Notes: generated from the sequence alone by a model not told the origin. Positions 8,757 to 18,053 are shown, counted from the first letter of the stretch. The stretch is DNA of 64,000 nt from Bacillota bacterium (GCA_023435565.1 JAEYRN010000017.1:62001-126000); one strand, 5' to 3'. Numbers and translations: made by a program.

Positions 8757-8966
8757 TTATTTTTGACACCAGTTCCGGTCGGTATTTTTAACATAAATAC
8801 GAATAATACTACCGCAGTCTTTACATAACTCGGCATAAACCGGCTCTACGCAGACTAAAATTTTAGCGCGATATTTTAAACCTATTCCCCCTGGGACCGT
8901 GGTATTTTGATCTATTAGGATATCCGATTGGATATTGGTGCTGCTACAATAAATACAATTCTTCAT
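8757..8966 (-). CDS. Small zinc-ribbon-like protein (paralogue 2)
   Basis: A 69-residue protein, ATG start with AAGGATT upstream. Cys pairs NCIYC and LCKDC should hold one zinc ion. It is a paralogue of the 6332-6544 gene, and each copy lies just upstream of, and in line with, a secreted-protein gene. Function unknown. Confidence 0.75.
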   Translation of the reverse strand: MKNCIYCSSTNIQSDILIDQNTTVPGGIGLKYRAKILVCVEPVYAELCKDCGSIIRIYVKNTDRNWCQK

Positions 8967-8995
8967 CAGCTTTCAATCCTTTATTTATTAATTTT

Positions 8996-10162
8996 CTATA
9001 ACCCACCAATCCGAATCGGCCGATTAATCGTCATTGATTCACCACTCACCTGCCAGAACTGGTTATCTCCCCAACCCCAGACCGTACCGTCGGCTTTTAA
9101 TGCTAAAACATGTCCTTCGGTTGCAATTGCGGTCACACCGCTTAGTCCTTTAATTGGAAATGGTCGCCGGATTTCTTCGCCGCCACCGTTACCCAATTGG
9201 TCTTCCTCATTACCGCCCCAAACCAAGACACTACCGTCCCGTTTCAGGGCCAGACTATGTGTGCTTCCTGCGGCAATGGCCCCGATCTCGTTAAGATCCG
9301 ATACCTGAATTGGAGAAGCGCTTAACTTATTGTTTCCGATACCCAATTGACCATGGCCATTATTTCCCCAGGCCCAAACAGTACCATCCCGTTTTAAAAC
9401 CAAACTATGGGAACCTCCGGCTGATATGGCGATAACTCCCTCCAAGTCCGCGACCTGCTTTGGCGGGGCAGACTCATAGAATTCCGCATCCTCCTTAAAA
9501 CTATGGCCCAACTGCCCGGTAAAATTCCATCCCCAGGACCAAATCGTTCCGTCTCCCTTTAAAACCAGGTTATGATTAAAACTTGCTGCAATCGCAACCG
9601 CTCCTGTCAGATTGGTTATTTGAATCGGTTCATATGCATCGGCATCATCATCGCCTAGCTGGCCAAATTCATTATTACCCCAAACCCAAACCGTGCCGTT
9701 ACTTTTTAAAGCAATACCATGGATGTTTCCGGCAGCTATAGCGATTACTCCCGATAGACTATTAATTTTGACGGGAACAAGCGCATCTTTATTATCGCCT
9801 TTGCCCAATTGTCCAAAATCATTACATCCCCAAGCCCAAACCGTACCGTCGGTCTTTAAAGCCAAGCCGAATTCACCACCGGCCGCAATAGCTTTAACGC
9901 CACTCAATCCAACGACAGCGACCGGCAAATTGGAACTAGAGGTATTGCCGTTACCAAGTTGTCCGTATTTGTTCCAGCCCCAGGATCTTACCGAACCGTC
10001 ACTCATTAATGCTAAACTAAAAGTTGTTCCGGCGGCCAAAGATATGACTGAATTTGTTTGAGTATTCTCCGCGGCAATTAATGATCTCATCCCAATACAT
10101 TCAACCGCTAAAAAAAGTAAAAACGATAAAAAAAACAATTTTATTCTTAGTAAACCTATCAT
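8996..10162 (-). CDS. Secreted RCC1-repeat beta-propeller protein
   Basis: A 388-residue protein. The ATG at 10162 (MIGLLRIKLFFLSFLL) is preferred over an upstream TTG because GAAGGTG lies five bases before it and a signal peptide follows directly. Seven RCC1-type repeats follow, each about 50 residues, with the pattern AIAAG-H-LALK-DGTVWAWG-N-GQLG. RCC1 repeats form a seven-bladed propeller; in bacteria these secreted forms have no settled role and are thought to bind proteins. It closes the run of secreted-protein genes. Confidence 0.9.
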   Translation of the reverse strand: MIGLLRIKLFFLSFLLFLAVECIGMRSLIAAENTQTNSVISLAAGTTFSLALMSDGSVRSWGWNKYGQLGNGNTSSSNLPVAVVGLSGVKAIAAGGEFGLALKTDGTVWAWGCNDFGQLGKGDNKDALVPVKINSLSGVIAIAAGNIHGIALKSNGTVWVWGNNEFGQLGDDDADAYEPIQITNLTGAVAIAASFNHNLVLKGDGTIWSWGWNFTGQLGHSFKEDAEFYESAPPKQVADLEGVIAISAGGSHSLVLKRDGTVWAWGNNGHGQLGIGNNKLSASPIQVSDLNEIGAIAAGSTHSLALKRDGSVLVWGGNEEDQLGNGGGEEIRRPFPIKGLSGVTAIATEGHVLALKADGTVWGWGDNQFWQVSGESMTINRPIRIGGL

Positions 10163-10298
10163 ACCGACACCTTCTTTCAATATATATTATCGGTAATCCG
10201 TCGCCAAAATCCAATTGTTATCATTGTAATTTTCTACTCAGGAATTTCATTTGAGGAATATTTATGAAAAGTTTCCGTAAAAAATCGTCAGGAGTCTA

Positions 10299-10865
10299 TT
10301 ACTCATAAGTATTCAAAATGCCTTCGGCCACTTCCCTTTTGCTGATCCGTCTGTCCATCGCCTGTTTTTCGATATATCTATGGGCCTGGGGTTCGGTAAA
10401 GTTTAAATGTTGGATCAGTACACACTTCGCCCTGTCTACCAGGCGGATATCTTCGATCTTCTTTTTTAACTGGACATTCTCGTTTTGCAGACTCCAAAGC
10501 CTTTTTCTGGCAGCAGCCATCAGTTTCAATGTCTGAAAAAACAGTGAACGGTTCAATGGTTTAGACAATACAAACACTCCATGGTTCTCTACCTTGGCAA
10601 AGACATCATCCGCTATTTCCGATTTAACGATCAGAATTACTCCCGCCATGGAAATTTCCGTCACTCTTAAGGATAACTCTTCACCGGATTCATCGCATAA
10701 CGGTCCATTGATGACAACCAACGCAAAATCCTTTTGATTTAGTAGACTACGGGCTTCGCTGCCGCTTTTAACGGTAGTGATTTCAGAAAAATCGTGTGTT
10801 TTTAAAAACTCCGCTATATTAACCTTCCCTTTATCAGTACTTGAAACAATAAGCACACTATCCAT
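10299..10865 (-). CDS. ANTAR-domain RNA-binding regulator with degenerate receiver
   Basis: A 188-residue protein; AGGTGG precedes the ATG. Residues 1-120 have a response-regulator receiver fold, but the phosphorylated Asp position reads LVVINGPL (Asn) and the acidic pair after strand one is missing (VLIVSSTD), while the strand-five Lys (LSKPL) is kept. Residues about 130-188 are a typical ANTAR domain (DRAKCVLIQHL, TEPQAHRYIEKQAMD, REVAEGIL), which binds tandem RNA hairpins and prevents termination. It is divergent from glnN, whose leader has a terminator and competing hairpin, so it probably controls that gene; a nonphosphorylated receiver suggests another input. Confidence 0.9.
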   Translation of the reverse strand: MDSVLIVSSTDKGKVNIAEFLKTHDFSEITTVKSGSEARSLLNQKDFALVVINGPLCDESGEELSLRVTEISMAGVILIVKSEIADDVFAKVENHGVFVLSKPLNRSLFFQTLKLMAAARKRLWSLQNENVQLKKKIEDIRLVDRAKCVLIQHLNFTEPQAHRYIEKQAMDRRISKREVAEGILNTYE

Positions 10866-11031
10866 GAAACCACCACCTATTATACAGATGCTGCTATATC
10901 CTATACATATTCTACATCTTCGCTAGAAATCTTGCAAAACTCCTTCGGATTGGGTCTTTTTAATGTATCACTTTTTGTTTCTTGTATACAGTTATTCTTG
11001 TATATCTTTATATTTAGGGTTACCTTTATTG

Positions 11032-11121
11032 ACAGCGCCTGTTAGCCAATTATATAATTAGCCATAAGCTAACAGCAAAGGCGCTGTAGGTCTAGAACTA
11101 TGCCGCTTTTGCTATTTTTTA
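11032..11121 (+). promoter_or_regulatory. Terminator/antiterminator leader of glutamine synthetase
   Basis: Terminator: AGCAAAGGCG (11074-11083) pairs with CGCTTTTGCT (11104-11113), followed by ATTTTTTA. Competing hairpin: ACAGCGCC-TGTTAGC (11032-11046) pairs with GCTAACA (11068-11074) and GGCGCTGT (11080-11087), taking up the terminator's 5' arm. The two cannot form together. With an ANTAR protein encoded next door this is most simply an ANTAR-controlled attenuator, though I could not identify the classic pair of six-base loops with certainty. Confidence 0.75.
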
Positions 11122-11146
11122 TTCTAAAGAAAGTGAGGCTATCAAC

Positions 11147-13237
11147 ATGAGTAATATTTCTGAAGTTTTTGGAAGCATGGTCTTCAACGACCAAGTCATG
11201 AAAGAGCGTCTCCCAAAAGACACTTATAAGGCATTCAAAAAAAGTATTGAAAATGATCAGCCCCTTGATCGCAGCATTGCCGATGTTGTCGCTAATGCCA
11301 TGAAGGACTGGGCGATTGAAAAAGGCGCCACTCACTTCACCCATTGGTTCCAACCGATGACCGGTATCACGGCAGAAAAACATGATAGTTTTATATCTCC
11401 GACTCCCGATGGAACCGTTATTATGGAATTCTCCGGGAAGGAACTGATTAAAGGGGAACCGGACGCTTCCAGTTTTCCCTCAGGGGGCTTAAGGGCCACT
11501 TTTGAAGCCAGGGGCTATACCAACTGGGATCCTACTTCATATGCTTTTATTAAAGACGGCACCCTCTGTATCCCAACAGCATTCTGTTCATACAGCGGAG
11601 AAGCTTTGGATAAGAAAACACCCCTGCTCCGTTCGATGGAAGCCATTAACCGTCAAGCCGTGCGCATCCTTAAACTCTTCGGCCATCCGGAAAACGTCCG
11701 CGTCAATACAACTGTCGGACCGGAACAGGAATATTTTTTAATTAATAAGGATTTAGCCGACAAACGTAAAGACCTGGTGTACTGCGGCCGAACCCTTTTC
11801 GGCGCCAAACCGCCTAAGGGACAGGAGATGGAGGACCATTACTTCGGCGCCATTAAACCTCGTGTAGTTTCTTATATGAAGGAACTTGATGAAGAGTTAT
11901 GGAAACTTGGGATTTCAGCTAAGACCAAACATAACGAAGTCGCTCCATCTCAGCATGAATTGGCTCCAATTTTCTCTTCAACCAATATTGCTACCGACCA
12001 TAATCAGTTAACTATGGAAATGATGAAAAAGATTGCCGGTCGTTACGGTTTAACTTGCCTGCTCCATGAGAAACCTTTCGCCGGAATCAACGGCAGCGGT
12101 AAACACAATAACTGGTCACTTTCCACCAATTCCGGTGTGAATTTGCTCGAACCGGGAGATTCGCCCCAAGAAAACGCCCAGTTCCTGTTATTCCTGGCAG
12201 CCGTAATCAAAGCGGTAGATGAACATCAGGATTTACTCCGGGTATCCGTGGCCAGCGCCGGCAACGACCACCGTTTGGGCGCCAATGAGGCCCCACCAGC
12301 TATTGTCTCCATTTTCCTGGGTGAAGAACTGACCAATATCCTGGAAGCGATTGATAAGGGAAGCGCTTATAACCACAAAGCCAAAACCGAAATGGAAATC
12401 GGCGTATGTGTTCTGCCCCGTTTCCCTAAAGACACTACCGACCGGAACCGCACCTCGCCTTTTGCCTTCACCGGCAACAAGTTTGAGTTTAGAATGTTGG
12501 GATCGGCCTTCTCGATCTCCGGTCCGAATATCGTCTTAAATACGATTGTCGCTGAGGCGTTGGCTGAATTTGCGGATGTATTAGAATCATCCAATAACTT
12601 TAACAAAAGCTTAAATGAATTGGTTAAAAGCACCATTACTAAGCATAAGCGAATTATCTTCAACGGCAATAACTACTCCGAAGAATGGGTAACAGAAGCA
12701 AAAAAACGCGGCTTATTAAATCTCAAAACTACTGTTGAGACCTTACCCTATTTTATCAATGACAAAAATGTCAAACTATTTACCAAACATAAGGTCTTTA
12801 CCAAAACAGAGATCCACTCCAGGTTTGATATTTTAATGGAAAACTATTGTAAAACCATTAACATTGAGGCCCTTACTATGCTCGAGATGGTCAAAAAAGA
12901 AATTATTCCGGCGGTCTGCTCCTATATTAAAGATCTGAGTGATACCGCAACTTCCAAAAAAGCATTGTCGGCGGATATCAGTTGTGAGTTGGAGAAAGGT
13001 ATTGTGTCCAAGTTGTCTTCCCTCTCCGAATCACTTTATAAAAAGGCTAAGAAACTGGAAGAGGACCTTCTCGGTGTGAAGAATCAAGACACATTGGAAG
13101 CACAGGGCGAGTATTACCGGGACGTTATTTTCCTGGCAATGCAAGAACTGCGGGCAGTGGCCGACGAAATTGAAGCCCTGGTGGGAGAGGAATACTGGCC
13201 CTTCCCCACTTATGGACAGTTGCTCTTTAGTGTTTAA
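11147..13237 (+). CDS. glnN: Glutamine synthetase type III
   Basis: A 696-residue protein. Length and sequence (VFGSMVFND and THFTHWFQPMTG near the N-terminus, GPEQEYFLI for the metal site, HNEVAPSQHELAPIF, GSGKHNNWS) mark the large type III enzyme rather than the 440-residue type I. It makes glutamine from glutamate, ammonia and ATP as a large oligomer in the cytoplasm. It sits between an ANTAR regulator, with a terminator-bearing leader upstream, and a T-box-controlled asparagine synthetase, which uses glutamine. The region thus handles amide nitrogen. Confidence 0.95.
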   Translation: MSNISEVFGSMVFNDQVMKERLPKDTYKAFKKSIENDQPLDRSIADVVANAMKDWAIEKGATHFTHWFQPMTGITAEKHDSFISPTPDGTVIMEFSGKELIKGEPDASSFPSGGLRATFEARGYTNWDPTSYAFIKDGTLCIPTAFCSYSGEALDKKTPLLRSMEAINRQAVRILKLFGHPENVRVNTTVGPEQEYFLINKDLADKRKDLVYCGRTLFGAKPPKGQEMEDHYFGAIKPRVVSYMKELDEELWKLGISAKTKHNEVAPSQHELAPIFSSTNIATDHNQLTMEMMKKIAGRYGLTCLLHEKPFAGINGSGKHNNWSLSTNSGVNLLEPGDSPQENAQFLLFLAAVIKAVDEHQDLLRVSVASAGNDHRLGANEAPPAIVSIFLGEELTNILEAIDKGSAYNHKAKTEMEIGVCVLPRFPKDTTDRNRTSPFAFTGNKFEFRMLGSAFSISGPNIVLNTIVAEALAEFADVLESSNNFNKSLNELVKSTITKHKRIIFNGNNYSEEWVTEAKKRGLLNLKTTVETLPYFINDKNVKLFTKHKVFTKTEIHSRFDILMENYCKTINIEALTMLEMVKKEIIPAVCSYIKDLSDTATSKKALSADISCELEKGIVSKLSSLSESLYKKAKKLEEDLLGVKNQDTLEAQGEYYRDVIFLAMQELRAVADEIEALVGEEYWPFPTYGQLLFSV

Positions 13238-13321
13238 AAATTCGTATTATTGTACTTTATCCGCGCATACCGTTGAAAAAAGATGCGCCATGTAGGATGT
13301 CGAAGTTATTAAAACTATAAA

Positions 13322-13587
13322 GCGATGATAAAGAGAAGTAACACGGAAATTCGTTTTCAGTGAGTGTGGGATAGTGGGAACCGCATAACAGATTCTGTGT
13401 GAATAACACTTTGGAGCTGCAATCCGAACACTGTAAGGTCAGTAGGTGCGCCGAAGGTCCGCGCGTTAAGCGGTGAAGCTTTCAAACGGAAGCTATAGAG
13501 TGACCCACTAGGGTAAAATAGGTGGCACCGCGAGGCACACAGCTACTCGTCCTATTATAGGTATTTAGCTGTGTGTTTATTTTTTAA
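13322..13587 (+). promoter_or_regulatory. T-box riboswitch, asparagine specifier (AAC)
   Basis: The T-box core GGTGGCACCGCG lies at 13521-13532 after GGGTAAAATA. The terminator stem CACACAGCTA (13536-13545) pairs with TAGCTGTGTG (13566-13575), followed by TTTATTTTTT. Upstream, the specifier-loop sequence GAATAACAC places AAC (Asn) at 13405-13407 just before a purine. T-boxes bind uncharged tRNA and stop termination, so low charging of tRNA-Asn would raise expression of the asparagine synthetase gene that follows. The 5' boundary is approximate. Confidence 0.93.
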
Positions 13588-13651
13588 GTCGTCCACGTCA
13601 TTTCCAATTGACCCAAGTGAAATTATGAAAATGAGATTGACGTGGATCGAC
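13588..13651 (+). repeat. Inverted repeat between the T-box and asnB
   Basis: GTCGTCCACGTCA (13588-13600) is matched by TGACGTGGATCGAC (13638-13651), one base bulged. It lies after the T-box terminator and 29 bases before the ribosome binding site region, so a second RNA structure forms only in read-through transcripts. GAGATTGACGTGGA from it recurs at 44530-44543. Confidence 0.6.
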
Positions 13652-13690
13652 AAGCAGCGATAGCAAATTCTACGTAGGAGGTCACCAATT

Positions 13691-15268
13691 ATGTGTTCAA
13701 TTATTGGTTATCCAGGCAGCGCCATTAATATGGCCAAATTCAAGGAATGCTTTGACCGGACCATTTCCCGGGGCCCGGATATGACGAAAATCGTCGAAAC
13801 CGGAAAAGGAGTTCTAGGCTTTCATCGTCTTGCCATCATGGACCTGCACGAGTCAGGCATGCAGCCGTTTGCGCTTGGCGGCAACTATCTTGTTTGTAAC
13901 GGTGAAATCTACGGCTTCAGACCTATAAAGGAAACTTTAGCTAAGGAATATACCTTTCATAGCGACTCCGACTGCGAAATCCTCCTTCCGATGTACGAAA
14001 AATACGGTCTTGGCATGTTTGAAAAACTGGATGCCGAGTATGCTTTGATAATTTACGACGACAACAAAAAGTCCTATATTGCCGCCCGTGATCCAATCGG
14101 TATCCGGCCGTTGTTTTACGGTTATGATCAGGATGGTGAAATCATCTTTGCCAGCGAAGCCAAAAACCTGATTGGTCTAACCGATAAAGTCATCCCGTTC
14201 CCGCCGGGACACTATTATGCCGACGGTAAGTTTGTTTGCTACCGCGATCTGACCAAAGTGGAAGCCCTTTGCCACGATAATCTTGAAATGGTTTGTAAAA
14301 ACATCCATGATAAGCTTGTGGCAGGTATCGACAAACGGCTGGATGCGGATGCGCCCCTTGGATTTCTACTTAGCGGCGGTTTGGACAGCTCATTGGTTTG
14401 TGCTGTGTCGGCCAAAATATTGAGTAAACCAATCCGCACCTTTGCCATCGGAATGAGTACCGATGCCATTGACTTGAAATATGCCAAAGAAGTGGCTGAT
14501 TATATCCATAGCGACCATAAGGAGATCATCATCACCAAAGAGGATGTCCTCAAAGTATTGCCAGAGGTCGTATCTATTCTCGGCACCTATGATATTACTA
14601 CTATTAGGGCCAGTATCGGCATGTACTCAATCTGCAAAGCCATCCATGAGACGACGGACATTCGGGTGTTGATGACCGGCGAGATCTCCGATGAACTATT
14701 CGGATATAAATACACCGACTTTGCGCCAAATGCGGATGCTTTTCAGAAAGAAGCCGAAAAACGAATTGGGGAGATTTATATGTACGATGTTCTTCGCGCC
14801 GACCGCTGCATCTCCTCAAACTCAATGGAAGCAAGAGTACCCTTTGGCGACCTTGACTTCGTTAAGTATGTAATGAGCATTGATCCTGAAAAGAAGCTCA
14901 ACAAATATGGCAAAGGTAAGTACCTGCTCCGTCACGCCTTTGAGGGCGATTATCTGCCCCACTCAATCCTCATGCGTGAAAAGGCGGCCTTTAGCGATGC
15001 CGTCGGTCATTCGATGGTGGATTGCATTAAAGAATATGCCGAGGCAAAGTATTCGGATACCGAGTTTGAAAAACGGAGCAAACAGTATGTTTTTGCCAAA
15101 CCATTCACCAAAGAATCCCTGCTTTATCGCGAATTGTTTGAACAGTATTATCCCGGGCAGGCGGAAATGGTAGTTGACTTCTGGATGCCCAACAAAGAGT
15201 GGGAAGGCTGTAACGTAAACGACCCCTCCGCCCGTGTGCTTTCCAATTATGGCGCAAGCGGGAAATAA
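13691..15268 (+). CDS. asnB: Asparagine synthetase (glutamine-hydrolysing)
   Basis: A 525-residue protein with TAGGAGGT before the ATG. Cys2 (MCSIIGY) is the N-terminal nucleophile of the class II glutaminase domain (about residues 1-185, with GFHRLAIMD and CNGEIYG). The synthetase domain follows with the ATP pyrophosphatase loop FLLSGGLDSSLV near residue 230 and the MTGEISDELFGY motif. It makes asparagine from aspartate, glutamine and ATP. Control by an Asn T-box fits the product exactly. Confidence 0.97.
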   Translation: MCSIIGYPGSAINMAKFKECFDRTISRGPDMTKIVETGKGVLGFHRLAIMDLHESGMQPFALGGNYLVCNGEIYGFRPIKETLAKEYTFHSDSDCEILLPMYEKYGLGMFEKLDAEYALIIYDDNKKSYIAARDPIGIRPLFYGYDQDGEIIFASEAKNLIGLTDKVIPFPPGHYYADGKFVCYRDLTKVEALCHDNLEMVCKNIHDKLVAGIDKRLDADAPLGFLLSGGLDSSLVCAVSAKILSKPIRTFAIGMSTDAIDLKYAKEVADYIHSDHKEIIITKEDVLKVLPEVVSILGTYDITTIRASIGMYSICKAIHETTDIRVLMTGEISDELFGYKYTDFAPNADAFQKEAEKRIGEIYMYDVLRADRCISSNSMEARVPFGDLDFVKYVMSIDPEKKLNKYGKGKYLLRHAFEGDYLPHSILMREKAAFSDAVGHSMVDCIKEYAEAKYSDTEFEKRSKQYVFAKPFTKESLLYRELFEQYYPGQAEMVVDFWMPNKEWEGCNVNDPSARVLSNYGASGK

Positions 15269-15324
15269 TTTTAACAACAAGTCGTCATTATTCTGAGGAA
15301 AAAGTGTCGTCGGATCTAGAAAAT

Positions 15325-15373
15325 AAACAACACCTCTAAGGAGTTCTCCCTAAAAAGGTGTTGTTTAAACTTT
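15325..15373 (+). terminator. Intrinsic terminator after asnB
   Basis: AAACAACACCT (15325-15335) pairs with AGGTGTTGTTT (15356-15366), followed by AAACTTTTTT. It separates asnB from the convergent germination operon. Confidence 0.8.
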
Positions 15374-15393
15374 TTTACTATCGCTGATAAAAC

Positions 15394-16482
15394 CTATTTA
15401 TTATCTTCCCGGCCCGGTTTACGGACTAAAGCCACTCCCATAGTAAGCAAAGGGATGACATACTGGATCGGAACCGTAAACCAGTTGTATACCTTCGAGG
15501 CGAACTCCACATCTTCGCTGCTGCTGGCAAACATTTGGACACTCACCAATGAAAGCACGATCCACAGGGGAATAATTAAGGTTTGAGCGGATTTTAGTTT
15601 AAAGAATTCATTCATGGTCTCAGTGAGAATATTAATATATATTGTTTGGACTAAAAAACCGCCCAACCAAAAGATAATCCCCGTTAACACCTCCATCCGG
15701 GTAAAAATCTCTCCAACATTTATTAACCGGCTGGCGTTCAGGGCCGGGAAAAGGAAATACCCTTGCGCGGAACCTAAAATACCGATAGTAAAAGCGACTG
15801 TCGATACAAGTAATAAACCGGAAACTGCAAAAGCCTTTATTACAGAAATATGAATTTTTTGGGAATCACTCACTCTGGGGAAGATCATCAAAAAACCGAA
15901 TCCGGTAGCGAAGGAAAATGCGCTAACTCTGAGAGCCGATGTAAAAAGCAGTGGAATGGGAGTCTGAAAAACCGGTTGAAAATTAACGATATCAAATGAA
16001 GGGATTGCCAGCAGCAAGATGAAAACCCAAATTATCCAGTTTATGATGCTGATAAGCTGAATGCAACGGGCTAAAACTTTCAAACCACGGCTGATTAAAA
16101 TTAGAGTAATCCCGGTTCCCAACAGCGCCAAGACCAAAGGCGGCGTTTCTAATAAAAGTTCTTTTTGGAACCTAACCGTAAGATTGATGGTTAAGGTACA
16201 GATTATAAAGATATATAAGATAAACACCACTGAGAAAATTTTACCAAAAAAACCTCCCCAAACTTGATCGTTGATGGCGACTAATGTTTGACCCGGAAAA
16301 CGGTTAGCCAGGGACAGATAAATCATAGCCATGATCAAACTGATAGCGGTGCCCAACAGAGCAGCCAGCCAAGCGTCTTCCTTAGCTTCGCCGCCCACCG
16401 TAAATATGAACGAGGTGCCGATATTATAAGTTATGATTAAAAACATTAGCTGCATTGAGGATATTTTCCCTTTTTCCCGCAA
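15394..16482 (-). CDS. gerB: Spore germination receptor B subunit (GerAB family permease)
   Basis: A 362-residue protein with about ten hydrophobic segments and the GerAB start ISSMQLMFLIITYNIGTSFI. This subunit belongs to the APC amino-acid permease superfamily and holds the germinant site in the spore inner membrane. It is the last gene of a four-gene minus-strand operon, 17 bases after the small membrane gene. The germinant cannot be told from sequence. Confidence 0.93.
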   Translation of the reverse strand: MREKGKISSMQLMFLIITYNIGTSFIFTVGGEAKEDAWLAALLGTAISLIMAMIYLSLANRFPGQTLVAINDQVWGGFFGKIFSVVFILYIFIICTLTINLTVRFQKELLLETPPLVLALLGTGITLILISRGLKVLARCIQLISIINWIIWVFILLLAIPSFDIVNFQPVFQTPIPLLFTSALRVSAFSFATGFGFLMIFPRVSDSQKIHISVIKAFAVSGLLLVSTVAFTIGILGSAQGYFLFPALNASRLINVGEIFTRMEVLTGIIFWLGGFLVQTIYINILTETMNEFFKLKSAQTLIIPLWIVLSLVSVQMFASSSEDVEFASKVYNWFTVPIQYVIPLLTMGVALVRKPGREDNK

Positions 16483-16499
16483 CAGAATGATGTTCCTCT

Positions 16500-16715
16500 C
16501 TACGTTATTCTAAATAAGGTTTTAAATAATTTGGTTATTTCCGTACCGATAAACGGCATTTTTATATTTAAGGCAAATAGTAAGCTGATCCCAAAGGCGA
16601 TAGCTATAAAAACGGTATAAACGAGTAAATCTCGGTGGTATCCTTTTTGCAATAGGGCCTGTAAATGAATTAGATACAATATTCCGAAAGCAATAATCAA
16701 AAATACAATTACCAT
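16500..16715 (-). CDS. Small two-TM protein of the germination operon (D-type subunit)
   Basis: A 71-residue protein with two membrane segments (residues 3-23 and 33-52) and a short tail. Genes for proteins of this size and topology occur in the ger operons of several Bacillus and Clostridium species, where D subunits modulate receptor activity. The position between gerC and gerB supports the call; the sequence itself is too short for a firm family match. Confidence 0.7.
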   Translation of the reverse strand: MVIVFLIIAFGILYLIHLQALLQKGYHRDLLVYTVFIAIAFGISLLFALNIKMPFIGTEITKLFKTLFRIT

Positions 16716-16823
16716 TTTATTAGTCCTTCCGGTATCAATTTAACTGGATACAAACTTAGATCTGTAAATTCCTCGATTATAATTTCTAAAAAAACTCATC
16801 CCGCATCAAATAGCCCTTCAACT

Positions 16824-18044
16824 TCATTGGGGCAAAGGAGGTTTAATCAGTTCTCCGGCACTAACTACATTGGTTTCCACCTTAACCCGCAGCCGGATCT
16901 GGGGGAAAATACGTTCCCATTCAGGCTCCATCTTTTTCCATGCCCGGGGGTGTTTACGCCGCACCGCTTCCCCGAAACCATAAATATCGGCATTAAGATG
17001 GCGGGCTTTGCGCCAGGTGGCCATGATTTCCCGGCGGATCATGTTGGATGTCATTTGACCCAGTTGTCGCATTTTTTCCGGAGTGGACCAGTCTTCCGCC
17101 ACCAAGAGGTCGATAATGTTGGCTTCGGCCTTAACGTCAATATTGATGATCACCTGTCCATTGCGAATCTCCGTCCGAATTTTACTGGTGGCGTTGAGGA
17201 TTTCAATCGCAACGAATACTTCACCCGATTGTTCGCGGAGCTCATATACAGTCCGTTTTACTTTGTTGAGAACCCATGCCAATCCTCGTGTTTCCCGGCC
17301 ATCCAATTCAGCGACCCAACGGTCCTTGCGGATAACCGCCGAACCGGACAAACGCAAAAGCTTCTCCCCATTATCGTTAGAAACCACTTCAACCTGGGTA
17401 ATAACCGGCGCCCGGGTTTTGCTTATTAGCGCTTTAAAAAGATCGATACTCCGGACCGGAATCACTTCACTCGTCATACTAACAGTGCTATTGACCAGAG
17501 GTTCCATAGATAAGCCGGGGATTTTTTCCAAAGGAGTGGAGGCTTTTAAAACTTCATTGGCGGTCCCTTTGGCGATTAAAATCAATTGTGTGAGACGCTC
17601 TTGGGGGAAACGGGCATGAAGATCGAAGGCTTTGCGAATACTATGCCGGGCCGCTTCCTTTCCAATGATAATGGCTTTCATATGGGTGAAATAGGAAAAA
17701 CGGGTGGATTGAAAACTTATAACAAAACCACCTCCGGCCGGAGTCAAGGACTTGCCCTCAGTCACCCATACGGCGGGTCCTTGACCGCCGCCTCCCGAGG
17801 ATTGTTCTTGCTGGCCGGAGCCGCCGTTCTTAACCATACTGGGATTGATAAATTGAAAAGTCGCCAGATACTTTCCGTCGGGGCTCATATCCAACCCGAC
17901 CGCCGCAGCTATGGCGATGGATTTTAGTTCTTTTTTATCCCAACAACCATTACAGCATAGTATTGCCAATATAATGAGTAAGCCGGGCTTTAGGAGGACG
18001 CTTTTTATCCGCCCAATCATCCGCTTGGCAACAAAAAATATCAT
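16824..18044 (-). CDS. gerC: Spore germination receptor C subunit (GerAC family lipoprotein)
   Basis: A 406-residue protein with a lipoprotein signal ending in NGCWDKKEL, the GerAC signature in which the Cys is lipidated. It then follows the three-domain GerAC plan, starting KSIAIAAAVGLDMSPDGK. The ATG is nine bases after gerA's stop; a second ATG eight codons in (MIGRIKSVLL) is also possible. It anchors at the outer face of the spore inner membrane and works with the A and B subunits. Confidence 0.93.
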   Translation of the reverse strand: MIFFVAKRMIGRIKSVLLKPGLLIILAILCCNGCWDKKELKSIAIAAAVGLDMSPDGKYLATFQFINPSMVKNGGSGQQEQSSGGGGQGPAVWVTEGKSLTPAGGGFVISFQSTRFSYFTHMKAIIIGKEAARHSIRKAFDLHARFPQERLTQLILIAKGTANEVLKASTPLEKIPGLSMEPLVNSTVSMTSEVIPVRSIDLFKALISKTRAPVITQVEVVSNDNGEKLLRLSGSAVIRKDRWVAELDGRETRGLAWVLNKVKRTVYELREQSGEVFVAIEILNATSKIRTEIRNGQVIINIDVKAEANIIDLLVAEDWSTPEKMRQLGQMTSNMIRREIMATWRKARHLNADIYGFGEAVRRKHPRAWKKMEPEWERIFPQIRLRVKVETNVVSAGELIKPPLPQ

Positions 18045-18053
18045 CGCCCTAAA

